A program made the translations under genes and the position numbers. Shown here in pieces: positions 44,611 to 51,347 of a DNA stretch of 55,604 bases; positions within the stretch are counted from its first letter, which is position 1, and every line of letters begins with the position of its first letter. This stretch comes from Clostridia bacterium. Lineage in GTDB: Bacteria; Bacillota; Clostridia; Oscillospirales; Acutalibacteraceae. Under the pieces are notes generated by a model that did not search any database, was not told the origin of the DNA, and worked only from the letters and a program-made list of their open reading frames with translations. The stretch spans positions 1 through 55,604 of the forward strand of contig JAFXCH010000003.1 of NCBI GenBank assembly GCA_017516485.1, read 5' to 3'.

Positions 44611-44648
44611 ACCGCCGTCTTCACAGAAGAAAACGGCGGTATTTTTAT
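44611..44648. terminator. Terminator between ArsC-like gene and DAHP synthase gene
   Basis: ACCGCCGT and ACGGCGGT form an eight-base-pair stem, extended inside by CTTC/GAAG, followed by ATTTTTATAG. It lies between convergent genes. Confidence 0.88.
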
Positions 44649-44665
44649 AGGTATTTAAGATTAAA

Positions 44666-45694
44666 TCAAAGCAAATCCGCAATATCGAAGATAAGCTTTT
44701 CGGTTTTCTCCCAGCCGAGACAGGGGTCGGTTATGGATTTTCCGTAGATGCAGTCCCCTATTTTCTGGGCACCGTCCTCAATATAGCTTTCAATCATAAA
44801 GCCCTTTACGAGCTTTTTAACCTCGGAATCGTGCCTGCAGGAATGAAGCACCTCTTTGGTTATTCTGATTTGCTCAAGGTATTTTTTACCCGAATTAGCG
44901 TGATTTGTGTCCACGATAACACCGGGGTTTGTAAGACCGCTGCCGGCATATATTTCGGCAAGATGCACCAAATCCTCAAAATGATAGTTGGGCATTGACT
45001 GACCGTGCTTATTGATATAGCCGCGCAAAATTGCGTGTGCAAGCGGATTTCCTTCGGAGTGAACCTCCCAGCCGCGGTAAATAAACGTATGCTTATGATG
45101 TGCTGCGGTAATCGAATTCATCATAACGGAAATATCGCCGCTAGTCGGATTCTTCATACCTACGGGGACAGAAATACCGCTTGAAACAAGTCTGTGCTGC
45201 TGATTCTCAACCGAACGAGCGCCTACAGCTACGTAGCCGAGTATATCGCTAAGGTATCTGTAATTTTCGGGATACAGCATTTCATCCGCACAGGAGAAGC
45301 CCGTTTCGCTGAGTGCTCTCATATGAAGCTGACGAATAGCGACAATACCCTTGTACATATCAGGCTTTTCATTCGGGTCGGGCTGATGAAGCATACCCTT
45401 ATAGCCGTCACCGGTTGTACGGGGCTTGTTAGTATAAATTCTCGGAATTATAAGAATTTTATCGCTTACCTTATCCTGTACGGAACGAAGGCGGTAAATA
45501 TAATCAATTACGCTGTCCTCATTATCCGCAGAGCACGGGCCGATAATAAGCACAAGCTTTTCACTTTTACCCGAAAAAACGTCCGCAATCTCCCCTGCCC
45601 TTTTGTTTACAGTTTTTTCAAGCTCGGCAGAAAGCGGATACTGAGCCTTAACCTCCTGTGGAATCGGAAGCTTTCTTTCAAAAATCATTGCCAT
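44666..45694 (-). CDS. aroF: 3-deoxy-7-phosphoheptulonate (DAHP) synthase, class I
   Basis: First enzyme of the shikimate pathway: condenses phosphoenolpyruvate and erythrose 4-phosphate. The 342-residue protein is of the AroF/G/H type with LVLIIGPCSADNEDSVIDY, the PEP-binding RIYTNKPRTTGDGYKGM, VGARSVENQQHR, VGMKNPTSGD and the metal-site VIVDTNHANSGK. The start is ATG 45694 (MAMIFERKLPIP). A second ATG two codons later is possible. It has its own promoter and seems monocistronic; no T-box leader or trp-type attenuator is seen. The aroF/aroG/aroH isozyme assignment, and thus the feedback amino acid, is not decided by the sequence. Confidence 0.95.
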   Translation of the reverse strand: MAMIFERKLPIPQEVKAQYPLSAELEKTVNKRAGEIADVFSGKSEKLVLIIGPCSADNEDSVIDYIYRLRSVQDKVSDKILIIPRIYTNKPRTTGDGYKGMLHQPDPNEKPDMYKGIVAIRQLHMRALSETGFSCADEMLYPENYRYLSDILGYVAVGARSVENQQHRLVSSGISVPVGMKNPTSGDISVMMNSITAAHHKHTFIYRGWEVHSEGNPLAHAILRGYINKHGQSMPNYHFEDLVHLAEIYAGSGLTNPGVIVDTNHANSGKKYLEQIRITKEVLHSCRHDSEVKKLVKGFMIESYIEDGAQKIGDCIYGKSITDPCLGWEKTEKLIFDIADLL

Positions 45695-45732
45695 TTTACT
45701 TATCTCTTCTTTGCTGAATAAATTTACAGATT

Positions 45733-45761
45733 ATTTTATAATATAATTTATAAAAATTCAA
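45733..45761 (-). promoter_or_regulatory. Candidate promoter of the DAHP synthase gene
   Basis: On the minus strand TTGAAT (45761-45756) and TAAAAT (45738-45733) are 17 bases apart in an AT-rich region. Confidence 0.45.
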
Positions 45762-45787
45762 GAGTAAACAAAAAATTTATAAATATA

Positions 45788-45819
45788 CAAAAATGAGCCC
45801 TCCCAAGCGGAAGGCTCAT
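45788..45819 (-). terminator. Terminator of the S1P-lyase-like gene
   Basis: On the minus strand ATGAGCC and GGCTCAT form a seven-base-pair stem, extended inside with one mismatch, followed by TTTTTG. Confidence 0.75.
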
Positions 45820-45829
45820 AATTAAAAGT

Positions 45830-47365
45830 TTATTTTTTAATCTTTTTCTTTGCAATGGCAACCGCTGTACCCACAGCAGCCGCAGATGCACCGATAACGC
45901 CTGCAGCTTTCGCACCGTTAACAATTTTTTTAACCGAACCGGGCTTTTTAAGGTCTGCCATAACAAGCTTATTCGTAATCTTGTCAAGCATACCGCCACC
46001 GGTAACCTGCGTTGAATCGGAAATATCAATAAGGCCCTTGGAAATCTCATAGGACTGTGAGAAAACGTTGAGAACGGACGAGCGTACCATACCGAGCAGC
46101 GGAATATGACCGACCGTAGAATACGTTGCCGCTTCGCCCTTGAGAGCAAGCTCGGGCTTACCCTTGACAGCGTCAACAGCTTCACGAAGGTCTGCAAAAT
46201 AGCGGTCAATTGCATCATCGTGCGAGCAGGTAATCATAGCGTGAAGTCCGTCGGGATGAATAAGTCTGTCAATATGCCAGCCCTTTTCCTGCATAATATC
46301 GCCCACTGCAAAAATGTTGACATTATACGGGTCTTTTGAACGGTAAGCAACAAGACTGCACTTGGGGTCACCGATGATTTCAAGTTCCTCAAAGCTTCTG
46401 ATACCTTCACGTATACGGTCAGCATTAGCCATTGTCTGCTTTGCCATTTCAATGTAGCCCTGTCTGCCGTTTGCCTGAATAGCAGCCCAGGCCGCCGCAT
46501 AAGCACCGCCGGGACGTGTACCGAGGAAGGCAGGAGAAGCGAAAAGTCCGCCCGGCCAGTTGGGATGTACGAAGCACTGATACTTGAACAAATCAAGGTT
46601 TTTATAGAGAATACAGCTGCAGCCCTTTGATGCAAAGCCGTACTTGTGAATATCAGCCGACATAGACGTAACACCGGGAACAAGGAAATCAAAGGGAGGA
46701 AGGTCAGCGCCCGCCTGAACCATAAAGGGAAGCAGATAACCGCCTACGCAAGCGTCAACGTGTACGGGTATGTTATGCTTTACGCCGAGTTCACCGAGTG
46801 CACAAATATCGTCAATGATACCGTGAGGATATTCGGGAGCAGCACCGAGAAGCATAATCGTGTTCTTATTGATTTTACGCTTGACTGCTTTTATGTCAAT
46901 CTTCCAGTCCTTGTCAACGGGAACTGTATGAACCTTTACACCGAAATACTCAGCGCCCTTGAACCAAGCGACGTGAGCAGTTTCACAGACAATCATTTCC
47001 GGCTTCTTTATGCCCTTTTCTTTTCTTGCCCAGTCACGGTAGGTTTTAACGGCAAGCATACAGCTTTCCGTACCGCAGGAGGTTACACAACCGGCTGCCT
47101 GCTCACCTGCGTGAAGCAACTCGGCAGTAAAGGCAACAATATCGTTTTCAAAGCGCTTAAGGCTCTTGAAAGCCGTGGGGTTAAGACCGTTTGCAGACAT
47201 ATACTTTTCATAAGCCTCGGCAAGGAAATGTGTATATTCCGCATCCTTGTAATAAACAAGACTCCAGGTTTTTTTGTCTTTATAATCGGGGTCATCCATA
47301 CCGTATTCATCAAGTGCCTTGAGCACTTCATCATAAGGACGGCCGTATTCGGGAATTGTTTTCAT
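45830..47365 (-). CDS. PLP-dependent lyase/decarboxylase, sphingosine-1-phosphate-lyase-like
   Basis: A 511-residue fold-type I PLP enzyme. The motif MSADIHKYGFASKGCSCILY (PLP lysine K241) with the preceding HVDACVGGYLLPF (D204) and TSCGTESCMLAV (94-105) is the pattern of sphingosine-1-phosphate lyases rather than ordinary glutamate decarboxylases. S1P lyase splits sphingosine 1-phosphate to a long-chain aldehyde and phosphoethanolamine. Related group II decarboxylases (for example tyrosine or aspartate decarboxylases) remain alternatives. The C-terminus carries an extra tail: a lysine-rich segment, a glycine/alanine-rich hydrophobic stretch (~484-505) and KKKIKK, resembling a membrane tail anchor. 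The ATG follows AAAAGGAGAG. Confidence 0.72.
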   Translation of the reverse strand: MKTIPEYGRPYDEVLKALDEYGMDDPDYKDKKTWSLVYYKDAEYTHFLAEAYEKYMSANGLNPTAFKSLKRFENDIVAFTAELLHAGEQAAGCVTSCGTESCMLAVKTYRDWARKEKGIKKPEMIVCETAHVAWFKGAEYFGVKVHTVPVDKDWKIDIKAVKRKINKNTIMLLGAAPEYPHGIIDDICALGELGVKHNIPVHVDACVGGYLLPFMVQAGADLPPFDFLVPGVTSMSADIHKYGFASKGCSCILYKNLDLFKYQCFVHPNWPGGLFASPAFLGTRPGGAYAAAWAAIQANGRQGYIEMAKQTMANADRIREGIRSFEELEIIGDPKCSLVAYRSKDPYNVNIFAVGDIMQEKGWHIDRLIHPDGLHAMITCSHDDAIDRYFADLREAVDAVKGKPELALKGEAATYSTVGHIPLLGMVRSSVLNVFSQSYEISKGLIDISDSTQVTGGGMLDKITNKLVMADLKKPGSVKKIVNGAKAAGVIGASAAAVGTAVAIAKKKIKK

Positions 47366-47387
47366 TATAATTCTCTCCTTTTCTATT

Positions 47388-48782
47388 TTAAATCAGACTG
47401 TACAGATAATAAACAGCGTTTCCGAGATAGTTACCGACGGCGTAGCCGACAACACCCGTTGCAAGACCCGAAACAAGAATTGCATTGTTATTGAGCGATG
47501 CGGCAACGGCAGGAACAAAGGGCGGAGAGCAAACAGCAGAAACCGATGTGATAATCATAGTATCGGCATCTATTTTAAACAGCTTGCTCAGGAAAGCGTG
47601 AACCAAAAGACCTATAACAATTGTTACGCAAACATAGCAGAATATCGGCAGACTGAAATTGAGCAGAGCCCTGAAATCCGCACTTGCAGCAACAGAGAAG
47701 CAGAACGCATAAATGATGTACATACCGAGCTGGAAAGTTTTGCGAATCTCACGAACCTTTTTAATAAACGAAAAAGCTATGCCGAGTGTCGTTATTGACA
47801 GCATCATAACCGTCATACCAAGGCTCGGATTAACGGTTGAAACGAGAATGTTAAGCGCATAGGAAATTCCGAAAATGACGGCTGAAAGCCCAACCGCTAC
47901 CAACAAGCCGGGAATATTCTTCTTGTAGAGCAGCTCCTTGTACGTATAAACAGACTCGTCAATTGTTGCGCTGTCGATAGAATCGGAAGCTGAGCTGTTA
48001 CTTTCAAAGGGCTTCATTTTGAAAACCTTGATGAAGAATTTTCTGCCTATTGTTGAGAGGAAGAAAATATAGATAACGGAAACAACGGAATCATACGTAT
48101 TAAATATAATATAATCGTTGTTAGATATGCCTATTGCATTGCGTATTGAACCGAAATTAACCGTACCGCCTGTATATACAGAAACGGCACCGGCTGCGTA
48201 CTGCGCCGAATTTTCGGTTGAGGTACGGAAAATAAGGTGAAGCACGAAGGTAACCAACACAACCGAAACGCCTGCAAGCAGCATACAAAGCATACCCTTT
48301 TTAGCCACCTTGAAGAACTTTCGGATATCAAGAGAAAACAAAACAAGCGGCAAAGCAAGACATATCGTTATACTTTGCAGAAGGCTGAGCGTACTGTCTC
48401 CCTGTGAGGCGGTTATCACAGCGTTTTCGTCGGAAGCAGTGTAGTTGATTGCAACCTTATCAGCATTCTCATAAGGGAGTTTAACGGTCTGAGTCCAACC
48501 GTTTTCGGCGTTCAGCGTAACCGTTTCGACTACGGCACCTTCATTGTCCAAAACGTCAACAACGGTTTCCTGCTGTAACTGCCCGTCAAGAGAAACAGTA
48601 ACGTTGGTTACAGAAGGCGTGGTAAACGAGTGTGGAAGCAAACCAAGGTTACCTATAACCATACCGACTATGTAGCAAAGCAGAACTATGCCGAGCTTGT
48701 TAAGCGCTTTGAATTTTACGCAAAGAAAAATCATCAGCGCCGGTACCGCCAGAAAAAGCAGTACTGTTATAATGTTTAACAT
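47388..48782 (-). CDS. DUF819-like membrane protein with extracellular CnaB-like insert
   Basis: A 464-residue polytopic membrane protein resembling the DUF819 family; function unknown. The start chosen is the ATG at 48782 after AAGGAGGAAAAT; an upstream extension would lie before the predicted transcript start. Two helices at the N-terminus are followed by a hydrophilic segment (~52-130: NVTVSLDGQLQQET, TVTLNAENGWTQTVKLP, INYTASDENAVI), which looks like a CnaB-type beta-sandwich on the outside. About ten more helices follow, with the family motifs YTGGTVNFGSI and the C-terminal GLATGVVGYAVGNYLG. It lies 22 bases upstream of the S1P-lyase-like gene on the same strand, so the two are probably co-transcribed. 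Confidence 0.78.
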   Translation of the reverse strand: MLNIITVLLFLAVPALMIFLCVKFKALNKLGIVLLCYIVGMVIGNLGLLPHSFTTPSVTNVTVSLDGQLQQETVVDVLDNEGAVVETVTLNAENGWTQTVKLPYENADKVAINYTASDENAVITASQGDSTLSLLQSITICLALPLVLFSLDIRKFFKVAKKGMLCMLLAGVSVVLVTFVLHLIFRTSTENSAQYAAGAVSVYTGGTVNFGSIRNAIGISNNDYIIFNTYDSVVSVIYIFFLSTIGRKFFIKVFKMKPFESNSSASDSIDSATIDESVYTYKELLYKKNIPGLLVAVGLSAVIFGISYALNILVSTVNPSLGMTVMMLSITTLGIAFSFIKKVREIRKTFQLGMYIIYAFCFSVAASADFRALLNFSLPIFCYVCVTIVIGLLVHAFLSKLFKIDADTMIITSVSAVCSPPFVPAVAASLNNNAILVSGLATGVVGYAVGNYLGNAVYYLYSLI

Positions 48783-48819
48783 ATTTTCCTCCTTATAAAA
48801 TTTGTTAGCAATTGTATAA

Positions 48820-48848
48820 ATGATATAATATTTTTTAAAAAAAAGCAA
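48820..48848 (-). promoter_or_regulatory. Candidate promoter of the DUF819 and S1P-lyase-like genes
   Basis: On the minus strand TTGCTT (48848-48843) and TATCAT (48825-48820) are 17 bases apart; the spacer is a T-run followed by an A-run. It lies about 40 bases before the DUF819 start codon. Confidence 0.45.
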
Positions 48849-48877
48849 CATATTTTTCAAATTGTGCAGTAAAAGCC

Positions 48878-48906
48878 TTGATTAAAGTCAAAATATAGCT
48901 TATTTT
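48878..48906 (+). promoter_or_regulatory. Candidate promoter of the PQ-loop-like and SGNH genes
   Basis: TTGATT at 48878-48883 and TATTTT at 48901-48906 are 17 bases apart. It is divergent from the DUF819 promoter. Confidence 0.4.
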
Positions 48907-48935
48907 ATAACTAATAAATTCTTGAGGTGTGCTTT

Positions 48936-49232
48936 ATGTCGGAAATACTTGAAGTTTTAATGATAATCAGCTTCGGCGCTTCGTGGCCGTTCAACGTAGT
49001 AAAGTCTTACAAGGCTCGCACAGCCAAGGGCAAAAGCCTGTGGTTTCTCTGTTTAATCATTTTCGGATATATTGCAGGTATCTTATCCAAATTCTTAAAC
49101 ACAACCTATATGGCAGATATATCGGAAAAATGGTATGTTTTGTTTTTCTATTTTCTTAACCTTACAATGGTAACTGCGGACCTTATTATATATTTCAGAA
49201 ACAAACAGCTTGACAGGAGAAACGGAAAATGA
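48936..49232 (+). CDS. Small PQ-loop/SemiSWEET-like membrane protein
   Basis: A 98-residue protein with three hydrophobic helices, the size of SemiSWEET/PQ-loop half-transporters that form dimers. The first helix reads EILEVLMIISFGASWPFNVV and is followed by KSYKARTAKGKSLWFL, where the usual PQ pair is PF. The start is ATG 48936 after TGAGGTG. Helix 3 (LFFYFLNLTMVTADLIIYF) is followed by a basic tail. PQ-loop proteins carry sugars, amino acids or other small solutes, and the substrate here is unknown. It overlaps the next gene by four bases (ATGA). Confidence 0.75.
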   Translation: MSEILEVLMIISFGASWPFNVVKSYKARTAKGKSLWFLCLIIFGYIAGILSKFLNTTYMADISEKWYVLFFYFLNLTMVTADLIIYFRNKQLDRRNGK

Positions 49233-49951
49233 ACATACTTTCAATCGGAAACAGCTTTTCAACCGATGCGCACAGATATTTACACAGGCTTGCAGAGCTT
49301 AACGGAATTGAGATGAAAACCGTCAACCTGTTTATCGGCGGCTGTGACCTTGAAACACATTGGAAAAACGCTGAAGAAAATAACGTTTGCTATGATATGG
49401 AAATAAACGGCAACGAGGCTGAGAATATTATCGGCATTGCTCAGGCATTGAATTCGGATAAATGGGACATTATCACTCTGCAGCAGGCAAGCAAGCTGAG
49501 CGGTATTTTCGAGAGCACCGAACCGTATCTGACAAACCTTGCACAGTATGTCAGAAAAGTCCAACCGCAGGCAAAACTTTATTATCACCAAACGTGGGCA
49601 TACGAGACCGATGCACAGCACACAGGCTTTTTAAATTACGGCAACGACCAAAACGAAATGTATCGCTGCATAAAAGAAACCGCCTGCAAAGCAGCAGCTA
49701 ACATAAAAGCAGAGATTATACCTGCAGGTGACGTAATACAGCTGCTGCGAAAAACAAAAGAATTTGACTGCAGCAACGGCGGTATCTCACTTTGCCGTGA
49801 CGGATATCATCTTTCCTTTGATTACGGGCGCTTTGCCGCTGCCGCAACGTGGCTGCGTACACTAACCAAAAAGGAGCTTATCTGTCAGAGCTTTGACGGG
49901 CTTGATACAGAGCTGATTAACGTTATTCTTAATACTGTTAACGGTATATAA
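49229..49951 (+). CDS. DUF4886-like SGNH/GDSL hydrolase
   Basis: A 240-residue soluble protein that matches the DUF4886 pattern of SGNH-fold esterases: MNILSIGNSFSTDAHRYLHR at the start carries the nucleophile serine (GNSFS), followed by VNLFIGGCDLETHW, the block WDIITLQQASKLSG and the C-terminal LCRDGYHLSFDYGRFAAA with the Asp and His of the triad. Such enzymes often deacetylate sugars or cleave ester groups on glycans. No signal peptide is visible. It starts inside the PQ-loop-like gene (ATGA overlap) after AGGAGAAACGG. A terminator follows. Confidence 0.82.
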   Translation: MNILSIGNSFSTDAHRYLHRLAELNGIEMKTVNLFIGGCDLETHWKNAEENNVCYDMEINGNEAENIIGIAQALNSDKWDIITLQQASKLSGIFESTEPYLTNLAQYVRKVQPQAKLYYHQTWAYETDAQHTGFLNYGNDQNEMYRCIKETACKAAANIKAEIIPAGDVIQLLRKTKEFDCSNGGISLCRDGYHLSFDYGRFAAAATWLRTLTKKELICQSFDGLDTELINVILNTVNGI

Positions 49952-49956
49952 AAAAA

Positions 49957-49992
49957 ACCTTTGCATTCCTTTCGGAGTGCAAAGGTTTTTTA
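49957..49992. terminator. Bidirectional terminator between SGNH hydrolase and URO-D-family genes
   Basis: AACCTTTGCATTCC and GGAGTGCAAAGGTT form a nearly perfect 14-base-pair stem with a TTTC loop, followed by TTTTTATT; the other strand has a T-run too. Confidence 0.92.
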
Positions 49993-50958
49993 TTCTCTTG
50001 CAAGTCTGTAAATCAAGTCAAAAGCGAAGCGGAGGTCTTCAACAGAGCAATGCTTCTGAACAAAGTGTGAAGTACAGCAAATCCAGCGCTTTCCTTTGAG
50101 AAGTGAGAAAACTCTCCTTATTTCTCTTTCAAGCTCATCTCTCGGCATAATACCGATTGCAGACTGCACGCAAATTCCGCCCATAATTGCAAAATCGTTG
50201 CTGTAGTTTTCAATATACATTTCAAGCGGCATACCTGCATTTTCCTGCCACGGATGCACAACGTCAAAGCCGATGTCACGAACGCCGTCAAGCACCTTTG
50301 CAATACAGCCGTCAGAATGAAGGCTTGCAAAGGCCCCTCGGCTGTGTACGTGGTCAACGATTATTTTCATATTCGGATAAATAATGTCGTACCAGGTTGC
50401 AGGACTGAACAGCATATCCCTCTGCGACCCCCAGTCGTCGGAAATATGTATCATATCCGCACCGAGTTCGATACATTTATCCGCAAACCGAAAGGTCCAC
50501 TCGGTCTGCCTTGCGTAAAGCTCTCCCAGCTCCTCCGGATAAAGTGCGGTATACATAAGATGGTTTTCAATTCCGAAAACAGAATTGAAGTGCTCAAACA
50601 AGCCCGGTGTCTGAATGTAGCAAAAACGTTCACGCTCTTTGTGACGGGCAATTTCACGCCTGACGTTTTCATAAGCCGCATCGTTATCAGGCGAAGTGAA
50701 AATATTGTAATCAAGCAAAACATCAGGTGTCAGTTCGTCGTGCTCGCTTCTGATTTTGTCAAAGGTTTCGGAATCAAAGGACCAGGGTCCTCCGAAAATA
50801 TGAGCCGCATCAAACTCATATTTATCCTCAAAGCACGCAACACTGCCGTACTTTTCGCTTATTTCATCCTCAAGGGTTTCCTTTAACCAACCGTATATGG
50901 GCTGACGGTCAGTATTTCTTCCGAGGATTGTGTTTCTGACTCTTTCGGTGCTGTTCAT
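49990..50958 (-). CDS. Uroporphyrinogen-decarboxylase-family protein (MtaA-like fold)
   Basis: A 322-residue cytoplasmic protein of the URO-D superfamily, which includes HemE and cobamide-dependent methyltransferases. It starts MNSTERVRNTILGRNTDRQP and contains the barrel blocks ADMIHISDDWGSQRDM and FASLHSDGCIAKVLDGVRDI. The zinc-binding HxCG of MtaA-type methyltransferases reads HSDG, so it is not a typical corrinoid:CoM methyltransferase; the HemE N-terminal arginine signature is also absent, so it is not a heme enzyme. Its substrate is unknown. No corrinoid protein gene is adjacent. The ATG follows GAGGGG. Confidence 0.82.
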   Translation of the reverse strand: MNSTERVRNTILGRNTDRQPIYGWLKETLEDEISEKYGSVACFEDKYEFDAAHIFGGPWSFDSETFDKIRSEHDELTPDVLLDYNIFTSPDNDAAYENVRREIARHKERERFCYIQTPGLFEHFNSVFGIENHLMYTALYPEELGELYARQTEWTFRFADKCIELGADMIHISDDWGSQRDMLFSPATWYDIIYPNMKIIVDHVHSRGAFASLHSDGCIAKVLDGVRDIGFDVVHPWQENAGMPLEMYIENYSNDFAIMGGICVQSAIGIMPRDELEREIRRVFSLLKGKRWICCTSHFVQKHCSVEDLRFAFDLIYRLARE

Positions 50959-51047
50959 AATAACCCCTCATCAATTAAACTTAATGCAACAATACGCCTC
51001 ATCAGAGGGTATTCCCAAAACAAACCTGCAGTAAGCCGTCATTATGC

Positions 51048-51076
51048 TTGACACGATTAAGCTATTACATTATACT
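51048..51076 (+). promoter_or_regulatory. Strong promoter of the small gene at 51099
   Basis: Consensus TTGACA at 51048-51053 and TATACT at 51071-51076 with a 17-base spacer. The predicted transcript starts at about 51083, which is the base of the ribosome site, so the leader is only about 16 bases. Confidence 0.75.
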
Positions 51077-51098
51077 GAAAGCCAAAGGAGGGCTTGTT

Positions 51099-51305
51099 TT
51101 GATTTACAAAGAGCTTGATTACACGATACGCCGCTATATGTATACTGCTGTGTTAAATAACGGCGTAACCATAACCGCCTTTGAAGACGGTACTGCCGAC
51201 GGAAACGACGGACACAAATACCGTCAGGCAAGCCACATTGACCCGTGTGAGTTTTATGACGTACTCGACGAAACGATTGTTGACGGATGGGAAATTGTTG
51301 AATAG
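51099..51305 (+). CDS. Small acidic protein of unknown function
   Basis: A 68-residue protein that I do not recognise. The start is a TTG at 51099, seven bases after AAAGGAGG (51084-51092). It reads (M)IYKELDYTIRRYMYTAVLNN at the N-terminus and then a charged segment with TADGNDGHKYRQASH, ending DETIVDGWEIVE. It has no membrane helix or zinc motif and is rich in acidic and aromatic residues. A consensus promoter before it and a strong terminator directly after it show that it is an independently transcribed gene and not a chance frame. Confidence 0.72.
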   Translation: MIYKELDYTIRRYMYTAVLNNGVTITAFEDGTADGNDGHKYRQASHIDPCEFYDVLDETIVDGWEIVE

Positions 51306-51309
51306 ATTA

Positions 51310-51347
51310 AAGACCGCAGAAGTAATATCTCTGCGGTCTTATTTTTT
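51310..51347. terminator. Bidirectional terminator between the small gene and the GH3 gene
   Basis: AAGACCGCAGA and TCTGCGGTCTT form an 11-base-pair stem with a nine-base loop, followed by ATTTTTTACT. It lies between convergent genes. Confidence 0.92.
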
